Notes under the pieces: model-generated | The model's database searches: none | What the model was told of the DNA's origin: nothing | The model's input: the letters and a program-made list of their open reading frames with translations, nothing else | Assembly: GCA_020051775.1 (NCBI GenBank) | Contig: JAGVQJ010000193.1 | Location: forward strand, 1-40,368 | Reading direction: 5' to 3' | Source of the DNA: Calditrichota bacterium | GTDB taxonomy: Bacteria; Electryoneota; B3-LCP | Length of the DNA stretch: 40,368 bases | Translations under genes and position numbers: made by a program | Part shown: piece by piece, positions 8,903 through 17,469 of the stretch | Numbering within the stretch: position 1 is the stretch's first letter | Layout: every line of letters begins with the position of its first letter

Positions 8903-9193
8903 CTACACGCTCTGGGATAATTCCTTGGGGAGGTTGCGCGGGTGAACCGTGTGCCTATCCATCCAATAATCCAGATCACGGACGCGATAACGGACCTTCC
9001 TGCGACCCTGAGCGTCATTGCTCAGGACCACAGGAAGCTCCGGGCGGATGGCAGCATAGAAGTAGGTACGGCTGTAACCCATGTAGTCTGCTGCTGCCTG
9101 GGCGTTCAGTGTGGCGGGAAGTCTTTCGGGGAAATGAGAGACCTTCTGGAGGGCGAATCCGGTTTCGGGGTTGTAGGTTTTGTTCTCGTTCAT
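8903..9193 (-). CDS. Excisionase/AlpA-like helix-turn-helix protein
   Basis: This 96-residue protein has a MerR/excisionase-type winged helix in its C-terminal two thirds. TLNAQAAADYMGYSRTYFY is the helix-turn-helix start, and GRRKVRYRVRDLDYWMDRH is the usual wing plus 'Y-x-x-x-D-L-x-x-W' end of the HTH_17/DNA-binding excisionase family. AAGGAG lies 14 bases before the ATG. Beside a tyrosine integrase, the likely role is to direct excision (Xis) or to regulate the integrase and primase. It is divergent from the regulator at 9422 and upstream of the primase gene on the same strand. The family is clear; Xis against AlpA-type regulator cannot be decided from sequence. Confidence 0.7.
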   Translation of the reverse strand: MNENKTYNPETGFALQKVSHFPERLPATLNAQAAADYMGYSRTYFYAAIRPELPVVLSNDAQGRRKVRYRVRDLDYWMDRHTVHPRNLPKELSQSV

Positions 9194-9355
9194 GTTTGGT
9201 AGTTACTCCTTGGCTATTTGACAATTGCACAGAAATTTTTAGATATTGGGGCTTGACTTCCGAATTAAATTAATTTAAATTGAAATTCACGGTTTCATAC
9301 TGAATAATATTAGTTTGAACCAAGTAGAACAAATAGGAATTATAATTATAGATAA

Positions 9356-9384
9356 AATATAATAAAATCTAATGGCGATGTCAA
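9356..9384 (-). promoter_or_regulatory. Leftward promoter of the excisionase-like/primase genes
   Basis: Reverse strand TTGACA (9384-9379), 17-base spacer, TATATT (9361-9356). It sits in the 228-base AT-rich control region between the divergent excisionase-like and regulator genes. Palindromes AATTTAAATT and AATTATAATT nearby are possible operators for the regulator. A weaker rightward TTGAAA-N(17)-AATAAT is visible at 9280-9308. Confidence 0.6.
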
Positions 9385-9421
9385 GGGAATATTTCAGATT
9401 AATACAACGGAGAATTAAAAT

Positions 9422-9952
9422 ATGGAAACAAAAAATAAAACCTTAATCGCATCGAATATCTCATACTTGAGAGAAAAACAACTTGGCATGAGGAAGGATT
9501 TTTTCGCTAAAACAATTGGGGTAACCTCTGCAACGGTTATCGGTTGGGAATCTGGCAAACGCATTCCGCAACCTGCCAAACTAATGGCGCTATGCGATTT
9601 TTTCAATAGCAAGTTTCCTGGGTTGAAAATCAACGCTAATGACCTTTTAGAACGGCCATTGGCATTAGATTACTATTTTTCACCTCCGGGGGACCTTGAC
9701 ATCTTGGATGATGCGGTGATTGATCACGGCGAACCTTATCTGTCAAATGCCTATACTGAACAATTTTATCAAAAAATAGAAGTCCTCCTTTCAGATAAGA
9801 AATTGCTCGATTTAATTCGCGTAACACCCGAAGAAGTTGACTTCCTCAAAAGTCTTAGATTTGATCCAAAGTTTATACCGACTAAACAGTTTTATATTGA
9901 TATACTTCACCATTTTCGGAACTTTAGAAAACCTGATGAGCGCTTAAGATAA
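9422..9952 (+). CDS. Cro/CI-like helix-turn-helix regulator of the element
   Basis: A 176-residue protein with an XRE-type helix-turn-helix near the N-terminus (about 10-60). MRKDFFAKTIGVTSATVIGW followed by ESGKRIPQPAKLMALCDFF matches the HTH_3 pattern including the W-E-x-G-x-R turn. The rest is not recognised; there is no LexA-type peptidase motif. GGAG precedes the ATG. It lies at the divergent control region and 9 bases ahead of the integrase gene, so it is probably the element's repressor, acting on the leftward excisionase/primase promoter and perhaps on its own. The DNA-binding role is clear; the repressor role is inferred from position. Confidence 0.75.
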   Translation: METKNKTLIASNISYLREKQLGMRKDFFAKTIGVTSATVIGWESGKRIPQPAKLMALCDFFNSKFPGLKINANDLLERPLALDYYFSPPGDLDILDDAVIDHGEPYLSNAYTEQFYQKIEVLLSDKKLLDLIRVTPEEVDFLKSLRFDPKFIPTKQFYIDILHHFRNFRKPDERLR

Positions 9953-9961
9953 GGCTATCTT

Positions 9962-11002
9962 ATGTCCTTCCTTCAAAAACGCGGTAAAAACTGGTATCTG
10001 TTCTTCCGCGATGCCTCCGGCCAACAGAAAGCCAAGTCCCTGAAAACTGGCAATCAGCGGACCGCTGAGGAGCTCCAACGCAAATTCGATCAAGGGTCGA
10101 ACCTGGAGAAGTTCGGTTTTCACCAATCCGTGGCTCTCTCCGAACTTCTGAATGAGCGGGTTCGCTTTCATGAGAGCCTGGGACGGTCGCAGAATACGAT
10201 CAAGAATGAGGTCTATATCTTCAATGCGTTTCTGCGGTATTTGGGGCGGGATTCATTCCAGCAGAGTACTAAGGCAGTCCTGGAAGATTACAAGGATTGG
10301 CTTCGATCCAAGAAAGTCAATCCGGTAACGATTAATACCATTCTCAAGACCTTAAGGGCCGTTTTCAATTGGGGAGCTGCCAAGGGATATTGTCAAGCGG
10401 CAGAGATTGAACTGGTGAAGGTTGAAAAGCGGATGCCGATGGCTCTGGGGGAAAATGAGGTCGCGGCTTTTTTCGAGGCAATCAATCAACTTCCACCGGC
10501 CATTCCCAAAGGCGCGGAAATTTCAGACGTGGATTATTGGCGGGAGTACTGGAAACTGGTCTTTGAACTTTATCTGTACACCGGAGGGCGGAAAGAGGAA
10601 ATCGCTTCGCTTACCTGGGGTGACATTGACCTGGATCGTGAGGTTGTAGTTTTCCGCAACACGAAAGCCTCTCAAGAACGCGAGGTGCCCCTGCATCCGG
10701 CTATTGCTGCCAAACTGCGCGAGAAAGCGGGATCACCGGGGGATCGGCTTTGTGCTCACAGCGCTGGAGTTATTTACCACCAGTGCCGGAGGTTTATGGA
10801 GAAAGCAGGGATTACTCACCCGAAGAAATGGGGATTGCACGCGCTACGTAGAACCTTCGGATCGCACTTGATTATGAAAACGGGGGATATTGCCACAACC
10901 TCTCGGCTCTTAGGGCATTCCAGCCCCAGAGTCACTTACGACTCCTACGTGGATATTCTCCAACAGCACGCGCGGGATAGCATCAAAAAACTGAGCTGGT
11001 AG
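9962..11002 (+). CDS. int: Tyrosine recombinase (site-specific integrase)
   Basis: A complete 346-residue phage-type integrase. The SAM-like core-binding domain covers about 55-150. The catalytic domain carries the full set: R210 (TGGRKEE), K235 (NTKASQ), H293 and R296 (HALRR), H319 (LLGHSS) and the nucleophile Y329 (YDSYVDIL). It cuts and rejoins DNA through a 3'-phosphotyrosine, and its target is most likely the tRNA-Pro(GGG) sequence that begins 54 bases after its stop. It is cotranscribed with the regulator gene before it. Its 3' end is the part repeated, in decayed form, at 21464 and 39204, while this copy appears intact and potentially active. Confidence 0.95.
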   Translation: MSFLQKRGKNWYLFFRDASGQQKAKSLKTGNQRTAEELQRKFDQGSNLEKFGFHQSVALSELLNERVRFHESLGRSQNTIKNEVYIFNAFLRYLGRDSFQQSTKAVLEDYKDWLRSKKVNPVTINTILKTLRAVFNWGAAKGYCQAAEIELVKVEKRMPMALGENEVAAFFEAINQLPPAIPKGAEISDVDYWREYWKLVFELYLYTGGRKEEIASLTWGDIDLDREVVVFRNTKASQEREVPLHPAIAAKLREKAGSPGDRLCAHSAGVIYHQCRRFMEKAGITHPKKWGLHALRRTFGSHLIMKTGDIATTSRLLGHSSPRVTYDSYVDILQQHARDSIKKLSW

Positions 11003-11056
11003 AAAAGCAAATTGCTTACTATTTGACTCATAATTATGGATATTACGTAGAAAATA

Positions 11057-11105
<49 letters not shown>

Positions 11106-11168
11106 AGCAATGCTTGTTTCTACGCCAAGTGCTACGCGACTTGGCGCCAAACGAGCCGGAATTAATCG

Positions 11169-11198
11169 AAAAGCCGACGGTTTTAGCGTCGGCTTTTT
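11169..11198 (+). terminator. Rho-independent terminator of repeat copy A
   Basis: AAAAGCCGACG (11169-11179) pairs with CGTCGGCTTTT (11187-11197) around loop GTTTTAG. The A and T flanks make it usable in both directions, so it could end the integrase transcript and the leftward redox operon. Confidence 0.85.
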
Positions 11199-11381
11199 CT
11201 ATATCCAGATTTCAGCAGTCCCACATTGTCCCGCACAAAATAGCGTCAAGTAAACTCAGGCCGCTTACAAAATGCCCTAAAATCTGTAATTCAATAAGGA
11301 AAGCTCTATCGTTCGAGCCGCATTATTAGTGAGCCGAACCGAGACCTGCTTCGAACTTGAGCTGTCTATCTTCAAGATTTA

Positions 11382-11563
11382 ATGGGCCTCATGGGTCTGG
11401 CTGATCTGATTTTCGCAGTTCAACAGCTTCTCTCTACCGGCGCTGGTCAAGCCGATAGCCTCGTCCTGGGTTACAAGGCGGATCTCCTTGGCCGAGAGTT
11501 GGAAGCTGCCACAGTAAATCGGAGGCTTGCAGCGTTGCGGTCGGTGGTAACAATGGCTCGGAA
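11382..11563 (+). pseudogene. Fragment of a second tyrosine recombinase (core-binding domain only)
   Basis: The translated segment contains LVLGYKADLLGRELEAATVN then RRLAALRSVVTMARK, the classic end of the SAM-like core-binding domain of XerC/D-type and island integrases (Y...L...G...aTVNRRLAALRSl...A). There is no catalytic domain: after about 11563 the frame simply runs antisense through the end of the response regulator gene. The sequence differs from the integrase at 9962, so it is a remnant of another recombinase, cut where the leftward operon now ends. No RBS is seen before the 11382 ATG. It is almost certainly not functional. Confidence 0.6.
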
Positions 11564-11569
11564 ATGTTG

Positions 11570-11950
11570 CTATTTCATCAACACTTCCTTAGCTTTGGCC
11601 AAAAGCTGCACCCGGTCTATCGGTTTCTCGAAGTATCCGACCGGTGGCGACACCTGGCGGCGAGTTTCGATGAAGCCCTTGAAATTACTGGAAATACCCG
11701 TCACGATGAAGACCGGGATGTCTTTCAAATCAGAGTCTTCTTGCAGGTGACGGTACATGCGCACCCCGGATTCCTCGGGCATATTAATGTCCAGTGTGAT
11801 TAAATCGGGCCGTTCTGCTCGAACTTGTTCCATGCCCATACGCCCATCCGCGGCGGTACGCACGACAAAGCCGTTATCTTTCAGGAATGCAGCCAGGTAG
11901 GCCGCCACGTCCGGTTCGTCGTCTACGATAAGAATTTTTTTACCATCCAT
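11570..11950 (-). CDS. Receiver-only response regulator
   Basis: A 126-residue CheY-like single receiver domain. The acidic pair is in VDDEPD near the N-terminus, the phospho-acceptor Asp is in LITLDINMPEESG, a Thr follows at IVTG and the conserved Lys is in YFEKPID. No output domain follows. It is the last gene of the leftward redox operon, 12 bases after the previous response regulator and downstream of a PAS histidine kinase that is its likely partner. It probably signals through protein contacts or phosphate relay and does not bind DNA. The Desulfovibrio hmc operon also ends with a response regulator gene (rrf1), a suggestive parallel. Confidence 0.88.
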   Translation of the reverse strand: MDGKKILIVDDEPDVAAYLAAFLKDNGFVVRTAADGRMGMEQVRAERPDLITLDINMPEESGVRMYRHLQEDSDLKDIPVFIVTGISSNFKGFIETRRQVSPPVGYFEKPIDRVQLLAKAKEVLMK

Positions 11951-11962
11951 CTCCTCCTCCTA

Positions 11963-12481
11963 TCAAGTTTTATCAGATTTTTTCAATTCATCTAAAGCCT
12001 TTTTCAGGGTGGCGGCGTCCGCTCTCCCGAGGCGATTCAGAAGTTCAAGGCGCAAGTTATGTTCGTCGTTTCCAGTCATGGTCAATTCGGGCGTCTCTAT
12101 GCCTAACAAGCGGCGCACGGCATCCACGTAGGCCGGTGGGCTGACCGGCTTTTCCAGGTATACCCCCGGCCCGGACATGGTTAATTCTTCCAGGTCGGCC
12201 CGACCCAGATCGTCGCGAGCGTGGCCGGTGACGATCAACACTGGGATTTTGGCCCAGAGGCGATTTTTCAACAGTTCGCGGTGGAACATTGCTCCAGAAT
12301 GCCGGGGCATAACCAGATCCAGCGAAATCAGATCTGGGGGATTGGTTTTCAGTCTCTCCAGCGCCTCATACCCATCCGAAGCTGTTTCCACGATAAAGCC
12401 GGCGTCTTCCAATGCCGTGCGTAGGTAATGGCGCACGTCCTGTTCGTCATCCACGACCAGCACTCGTTTGGGATTAGCCAT
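11963..12481 (-). CDS. Response regulator with short C-terminal extension
   Basis: A 172-residue protein with a receiver domain in the first ~125 residues: VVDDEQD (acidic pair), LISLDLVMPRHSG (phospho-acceptor Asp), IVTGHA and YLEKPVSP (conserved Lys). The extra ~45 residues (from about 128) look helical and end in LNRLGRADAATLKKALDELK; no DNA-binding domain is recognised. It lies 15 bases after the kinase gene and 12 bases before the second receiver protein, so kinase and both receivers are probably made together with the redox complex. The receiver is related to, but distinct from, the one at 11570, suggesting an old tandem duplication. Confidence 0.88.
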   Translation of the reverse strand: MANPKRVLVVDDEQDVRHYLRTALEDAGFIVETASDGYEALERLKTNPPDLISLDLVMPRHSGAMFHRELLKNRLWAKIPVLIVTGHARDDLGRADLEELTMSGPGVYLEKPVSPPAYVDAVRRLLGIETPELTMTGNDEHNLRLELLNRLGRADAATLKKALDELKKSDKT

Positions 12482-12496
12482 GAGTGTTTCCTTAAG

Positions 12497-13969
12497 TTAT
12501 TTGATATCGCTCGGCGATTTTTTAGCTTCGCGAGCGATCTGTTCCGCGACCATCTTCAATCGTGGGCGCGGCAGTCGGATGCGAAAGCGGGAACCCGTGC
12601 CGGGATCGGAATCCACTTCCATGCTGCCGCCATGTTCTTGGACGATCTTACGGGTCGTCAATAGCCCCAGGCCGGTGCCGCGATCAGATTTAGTGGTAAA
12701 GAAGGTGGTGAAAACCTTCTGCCTTACCTCCCAATCCATACCGCAGCCGTTGTCCTCCACTTCGAAAATCAGCGCCTCGCCCTCTTCACGTGTGCGCACG
12801 ATTACTTGAGCACCTGAGTCATCGCGAGTCATGGCGGCGTCAATGGCATTGGAAACCAGATTGGTCAAACACGCTTCCAAGCCATCGCGATCCAGTAACG
12901 CTCGCTTGACCATCGGGCCAGCTTCAACCGTTAGTTTCACACCTTGGCGGGCGGCAGCATCATTATACAATTCTACCACTTCCCGTGCCAGCCGATTGGG
13001 GTTGACCAGTTTTAAATCAGGAGCTCGGCCCTTGGAGAAACTCAAGAAATCCTTGACCAGCACCACGGTTTTTTCAAAGTTACGCTGCAGAACTTCCCAA
13101 CCTTCGGCCAGGCGCTCGGCATCACCTTTGCGAAGGCCGCTGTCCAACATGTACATGCCACCTTCCAGACCCATCAGCAAATTCTTGATCGTGTGCGCCA
13201 ATCCCGCGACGGTCTGACCAACGGCCGCCAATCGTTCCGCCTCCAGCATCTCTCTTTCGAGTCGCTTGACTTGGGTGATATCGGCGCTGATTTCGATGAC
13301 ATGCATTACTTCACCAGAACCGCGCCGCAGCGGAGCGGTGGTTACTACGTAATCGGTTTCGCTGCCGTCTTTGGCGATGCCGGTCTGAGTTACAACTCGT
13401 TCCAAGCCGTCGCTAAAAGTCTGCTCCGCCGGGCAATCCTGACAGGGTTCGCTACGATTTTTGTATGCCTGAAAACAGGACTTACCGGTGGACTCCCCAA
13501 AGGTCTGGCGGAATCTCTCATTGGCGCGTAAAATCTTGTACTGGCTATCTATTACGGTGATGAAGCACGGAACCCGTTCGAAAAGCAGGTTGTACTCCCG
13601 CTGCCGAAGCCGGGTTTCGGTGACATCGGTGATCATCTCCACGACGTATTCAACGTTTCCGCTTTCACCCCGTAATGGAGCCACATGCACGATAAAATAA
13701 CAATTGAGCCCCTGCCGATCCAGGCCGGTCTCATCGGAAATGCGCGGGATGCCATCCGCGAACGTCAATCTCGCCTGGCAATTAGAGCAAGGTTCAGGCA
13801 ACCCTTTGAAAACCTCATGGCAGCGCTTCCCGTGCCAAGCGCCAAATCGTTTCTCAAAATAGGGATTAGCAGTTACCAGACGCATTTCACGGTCTATTGC
13901 CACGACTCCGAAGGGGAGCATGTTGAACAGTTCGCGCTTCAGCAGTGGATCAAGAATTTTTGGCGACAT
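12497..13969 (-). CDS. Sensor histidine kinase with two cysteine-bearing PAS domains
   Basis: A 490-residue soluble kinase without membrane segments. PAS domain 1 (about 10-120) and PAS domain 2 (about 128-240) each carry the same cysteine pattern, C-x10-C-x2-C (C50/C61/C64 and C165/C176/C179), in the CFQAYKNRSEPCQDCP style. The dimerisation domain has the phospho-acceptor H259 in GLAHTIKNLL. The ATPase domain shows the N box (LTNLVSNAIDA), DNGCGMD and the GTGLGL loop. It starts one base after the stop of the NrfD-cytochrome gene, which ties it tightly to the redox operon. Autophosphorylation and transfer to one or both following receivers is expected. The cysteines suggest redox or metal sensing, which is inference only. 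Confidence 0.92.
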   Translation of the reverse strand: MSPKILDPLLKRELFNMLPFGVVAIDREMRLVTANPYFEKRFGAWHGKRCHEVFKGLPEPCSNCQARLTFADGIPRISDETGLDRQGLNCYFIVHVAPLRGESGNVEYVVEMITDVTETRLRQREYNLLFERVPCFITVIDSQYKILRANERFRQTFGESTGKSCFQAYKNRSEPCQDCPAEQTFSDGLERVVTQTGIAKDGSETDYVVTTAPLRRGSGEVMHVIEISADITQVKRLEREMLEAERLAAVGQTVAGLAHTIKNLLMGLEGGMYMLDSGLRKGDAERLAEGWEVLQRNFEKTVVLVKDFLSFSKGRAPDLKLVNPNRLAREVVELYNDAAARQGVKLTVEAGPMVKRALLDRDGLEACLTNLVSNAIDAAMTRDDSGAQVIVRTREEGEALIFEVEDNGCGMDWEVRQKVFTTFFTTKSDRGTGLGLLTTRKIVQEHGGSMEVDSDPGTGSRFRIRLPRPRLKMVAEQIAREAKKSPSDIK

Positions 13970-13970
13970 C

Positions 13971-15890
13971 TTAGGGACGATCCTGTAGGCTCATTTGTGA
14001 TTCCGGCGGAGTCGGTACTGGAAAGCCCGGGAAGCGCGGTTCCGAAACCTTCGGAACGATAACCCCTTTGCTCTCCAGCACCTCATACCTTTTAGCTAAC
14101 ACCGGATCATCCACCAGCGGCTTGCGTTCGCGATGGCAATTGCCGCACCGGGCCAAGTCTGCTTTATTCAAGGCAGCGGCCTGCTCTTTATGGCAGCCCA
14201 AGCACAGGCCGTGCATTGCTTCAGTATATGACGCGGCTTGATTATTTTTAACGGCAATAACGACTCCGGACGGTTTCAGATCCTGATGGCACTGAGAACA
14301 AGACTTGGCGGTTGCCGCAGATTTTACCTCTCCAAGTCGGTGACAATCGAAGCACCTCAATGCTGCACCTGCCGGTGAAGCGTGCCAATTGTGCCGGAAG
14401 GCATCCGTGGCGCTATACATATCGCGATGGCACTGGTAGCAGCCTGTGAACCGATCATGAGGCAGGTTCGCATGATGGCAGATTGCACAGGAAGTAGAAT
14501 CACCGCCGCCACGCGCAAAATGCTTTTGATGGGCGAACGAAGTGCCGAAACCATCCAGGTTGCCATCAATCCACATTTCGTTCCAGCCGCGTGCCTTCCC
14601 GACCGGTGCTGGATCCATTCCTCGGCTTGATAAGGCATTTTGAGACAGCAGAGAAAATCCGAGAGCCGCGGCGAATATGAAAGCCAGGGAGTACACCGTG
14701 CGCGAACGAATCTGAGGCGAACCCAGGGAAGCGAAGCTGGCGATGTCGAATGCAGGCATGGCTTTTGGTTGAGCTTCGGGATCTACAGGATGGCGTTCCC
14801 AGACGTGAAATTTTTCCACCATGTACAGGAAGGCCAGAGCGGCGCCGGCCACTATCGCGGCGCTGATGATGATCTCTGTCCAGGCGGGCAGATATAGAGT
14901 TTCACCGCGCTGTTGGTGCACCAGCCCGCCCACATTAATGCGGTTTAAAACGATGCCCACCACCGCGGTCGGTGCCACTATCCAGAGTCCAGTAAGGGTA
15001 TTGCGAACCTTGGAGATGAACAGCAATATGGAGGGGATAACGGCCGAAAGAGCGATTTCCACCCAAAACATCTTAACCTGCCAGACGCCTTCAGACAAAT
15101 GCTCCAATTGTCCTCGTACGACCAGATCCGTAAAGCGCACGCCCAGATAAATCAGGAAGATCCAGCGCGCGGCGCGGCCCAGTTTGGCTAACAATTCGGT
15201 TTCCGGGGGGCGGCGATAGAGATAGGAAGTGATCAGTCCTTCAAGGGTTACCATCATCAAGCCCAAAGCGATGGCGGAGAGGAAGAAGATCACCGGCAGG
15301 AGGGGTGAATACCACAAGGGATGCACATGGGACGGCATGATTAAAAACAGCGACCCCAATGAGGACTGATGCAGTGTGGACAGCGAGATTCCGGCGATGA
15401 CCAAAGGCAGGCGCAGCCTAACTAGTAGGGTGCGCACTCGAGCCAGTGAGGAGAAGGATTCCGCCGGCACGGGTAAGAACTCCAGGAGTAGCACAGTCAG
15501 GTAAAGCATCACGCACCAGCCCACTTCAAAGAGCGGCGAATGAGGATTCCAGAAGACGATCATGTGCCAAATGTTCCAGGGTAAGCCCAGATCGAAGAGC
15601 AGGCCTACCGCCACTGCCACATAGCCCAGGAAGGCAGTTAATACTGCGGCGCGCACGATGCCGTGGAATTTCTCCAGGCGGAAAATGTAAACTGTGGCCG
15701 TGAGCACGAAACCGCCCGCCGCCAGAGCGACGCCGCTCATGACGTCGAAGCCGATCCACAAACCCCAGGGGACGGCGTCGGATAAGTTGGTCGTGGCACC
15801 AAGGCCGAACATGAACCGGGCGGTGGCCACGGCTGCTCCCAAACCGATCAGGCTCCAAAGAAAGAGTTTGAAATTCCGCACCCTATTCAT
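13971..15890 (-). CDS. NrfD/HybB-type quinone-interacting membrane subunit fused to hexahaem cytochrome c
   Basis: A 639-residue fusion. Residues 1-360 are an NrfD/PsrC-family integral membrane protein with about ten hydrophobic helices (AVPWGLWIGFDVMSG, LGLPWNIWHMIVFWNPHSPL typical of the HybB/HmcC branch), the subunit that exchanges electrons with menaquinone. A further helix at about 400-416 leads into a C-terminal domain with six CxxCH haem sites: C468, C484, C513, C531, C563 and C582. In DsrMKJOP the NrfD subunit (DsrP) and the trihaem cytochrome (DsrJ) are separate genes; in Hmc the cytochrome is also separate. The start overlaps the ferredoxin gene by 8 bases. The haem domain should face the periplasm and pass electrons between soluble donors or acceptors and the quinone/Hdr-like module. 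Confidence 0.9.
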   Translation of the reverse strand: MNRVRNFKLFLWSLIGLGAAVATARFMFGLGATTNLSDAVPWGLWIGFDVMSGVALAAGGFVLTATVYIFRLEKFHGIVRAAVLTAFLGYVAVAVGLLFDLGLPWNIWHMIVFWNPHSPLFEVGWCVMLYLTVLLLEFLPVPAESFSSLARVRTLLVRLRLPLVIAGISLSTLHQSSLGSLFLIMPSHVHPLWYSPLLPVIFFLSAIALGLMMVTLEGLITSYLYRRPPETELLAKLGRAARWIFLIYLGVRFTDLVVRGQLEHLSEGVWQVKMFWVEIALSAVIPSILLFISKVRNTLTGLWIVAPTAVVGIVLNRINVGGLVHQQRGETLYLPAWTEIIISAAIVAGAALAFLYMVEKFHVWERHPVDPEAQPKAMPAFDIASFASLGSPQIRSRTVYSLAFIFAAALGFSLLSQNALSSRGMDPAPVGKARGWNEMWIDGNLDGFGTSFAHQKHFARGGGDSTSCAICHHANLPHDRFTGCYQCHRDMYSATDAFRHNWHASPAGAALRCFDCHRLGEVKSAATAKSCSQCHQDLKPSGVVIAVKNNQAASYTEAMHGLCLGCHKEQAAALNKADLARCGNCHRERKPLVDDPVLAKRYEVLESKGVIVPKVSEPRFPGFPVPTPPESQMSLQDRP

Positions 15891-16665
15891 CGCGCTTATC
15901 CTTTTGATCTTCCGGTTTTTCTTTCGGGATTTTCGGCTGCAAGTCCATGCGTCTGCTGATGATCCAACTTATACCCGACATGGTAGCTGCCATACCGACG
16001 AATGCAAACGGAACGGCATGCATCGCGGAAGCCGTGCGGCCCGGAATGGTATTATCACCTAATTCCCGGCCTCGAGTCAGGAAGGTCAAATTGGCGTCGG
16101 AGATATAGAGCACGGAAGTACCGCCTACCTCGGATTCACCCCAGACCTTACCGGCGTAACGCTTGGGATTGTCATGAAGTCGTCGGTGCGCTTCCTGCAG
16201 CAATGTGTCGCGGTCGCCGAAGATCGTAGCTTTGGTTGGGCAAGCTTCAGTGCAGGCTGGTGGTTTGCCCTGTTTGATCCGCCCATAGCACAGGATGCAT
16301 TTGCGGACGTAGGGCACAGGGCGATCCCAGTCGTAGCGGGGAATGCCGTAGGGACAAGCCATCATGCAGTAACGGCAACCCATGCACTTGCTGCTGTCGT
16401 AGATGACTGCTCCTTCGGATGTCTTGCGCAGCGCTCCGACCGGACAGGCAGAAGCGCAGGCCGGATCCAGGCAATGCCGACATTGCTTGCGCACGTAGAC
16501 ATGGTTGGGACGCTCCACCACAGAGGTCCAATTGCGCGCCGACAAGCCATCGCGAGTTTCCCAACGGCGCGGCACCTCCGGTTCCAGAGTATTAGCCTGG
16601 CGGCAAGCTACCACACAATCCCGACAACCGATGCAAAGTGTGGTGTCGGTCAGTATTGCTTTCAT
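15883..16665 (-). CDS. Four-cluster ferredoxin subunit of the Hmc/Dsr-like complex (HmcB/DsrO-like)
   Basis: A 260-residue iron-sulfur protein of the DmsB/HybA/HmcB family. Its cysteine groups are CIGCRDCVVAC (from 12), CRHCLDPACASAC, CMGCRYCMMACPYG and CILCYGRIKQG...CTEAC, enough for four [4Fe-4S] clusters. One hydrophobic helix near the C-terminus (about 212-236) anchors it. DsrO proteins normally begin with a Tat signal; here the first cluster starts at residue 12 and no signal exists, which argues for a cytoplasmic face or for export by association. It overlaps both neighbours (4 bases with the cytochrome b gene, 8 with the NrfD fusion), so it is translationally coupled to its partner subunits. 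It should carry electrons to the NrfD subunit. Confidence 0.9.
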   Translation of the reverse strand: MKAILTDTTLCIGCRDCVVACRQANTLEPEVPRRWETRDGLSARNWTSVVERPNHVYVRKQCRHCLDPACASACPVGALRKTSEGAVIYDSSKCMGCRYCMMACPYGIPRYDWDRPVPYVRKCILCYGRIKQGKPPACTEACPTKATIFGDRDTLLQEAHRRLHDNPKRYAGKVWGESEVGGTSVLYISDANLTFLTRGRELGDNTIPGRTASAMHAVPFAFVGMAATMSGISWIISRRMDLQPKIPKEKPEDQKDKRDE

Positions 16666-17456
16666 GAGGCTTTGGCCTCCTTCTTTTGCGACTGAACCTT
16701 AATGAGATCGGGCAACTTCACCGGTGCGATGTCCAAACGCGGTTTATCCACCCAGGTGGGGCGTTCTGACAACCCCAGCGTTTCCAGTACACGGGCTCCT
16801 GTCCCGGCCGGAAACTTCCAACTGACCGCCGTGACCAACTGCGACAGCGGTACCAGAACACAGTGGGCGATCTTGGTAAAAGGAATCAAAAGCATGATAA
16901 AGGCAGCGGTATAAAGGTGTACTAGCATCATCGCTTGGTAAGCGCCGGCGGTTAAAGTGTTATTCACCATTAGATATCCGGTGAGGAAGGGAATTGCCAG
17001 TAATAATGGCCAGGCATAGTCCTGCCGGCGGCTCAAAGCTCGGGCGGGAGAATAGAAGACCCGCATCAGAAACAATGCCAGCGCGCCTATGATTGCGGCC
17101 AAAGTCAACAGATTGGCTAACCCCTGCGGTAGGGTGAACCAGGCGAAGCCGACGGAGAGTTTCCACAGATTCACATGCGCAGTCAGGAACAGCGGCCCCA
17201 GAATCAAACCGAGGTGGAAGAGAAACGAGATGCCGCTGTAGACGGGTCTTTTGCGCCACAATCGGCTAGTGGGAATCAGCCAAGCAATGGTTTTGTGGCG
17301 TATTTCCCGATAGTTGAGTATTTTGTCGGGGCTGCGTCGGTAGGCTTCCGCAACGTTGACCAGGGTCAGAACAAAAATCCTGCCCAACCCTAGTAACATC
17401 AGCACGAAACTGAAGCGGAACAGCGGCCCTTCGCCGAAATCAATCCAGGCCTGCAA
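16662..17456 (-). CDS. NarI/DsrM-like membrane cytochrome b subunit
   Basis: A 264-residue membrane protein with five or six helices. Histidines suited to bind b haems lie within helices: FHLGLILGPLFLTAHV (about 81-95) and MLVHLYTAAFIMLLIPFTKIAH (about 174-196). This is the pattern of the NarI gamma-subunit family used by DsrM, TmcC and HmcE. The C-terminal ~60 residues are soluble and end in a Lys-rich tail. It lies 13 bases after the HdrD-like gene and overlaps the ferredoxin gene by 4. In the known complexes this subunit and the HdrD-like protein form the module that moves electrons between menaquinol and a cytoplasmic thiol/disulfide or similar partner. Confidence 0.88.
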   Translation of the reverse strand: MQAWIDFGEGPLFRFSFVLMLLGLGRIFVLTLVNVAEAYRRSPDKILNYREIRHKTIAWLIPTSRLWRKRPVYSGISFLFHLGLILGPLFLTAHVNLWKLSVGFAWFTLPQGLANLLTLAAIIGALALFLMRVFYSPARALSRRQDYAWPLLLAIPFLTGYLMVNNTLTAGAYQAMMLVHLYTAAFIMLLIPFTKIAHCVLVPLSQLVTAVSWKFPAGTGARVLETLGLSERPTWVDKPRLDIAPVKLPDLIKVQSQKKEAKAS

Positions 17457-17469
17457 GGTAATAGTCCTC

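Noticed and set aside
11382-11750. An intact 122-codon gene
   Set aside because: Only the first half resembles a recombinase core-binding domain; the rest runs antisense through the response regulator gene.
14382-17259. Several 70-170 codon frames opposite the redox operon
   Set aside because: All are antisense to genes with complete haem or iron-sulfur cysteine motifs and carry no domain of their own.
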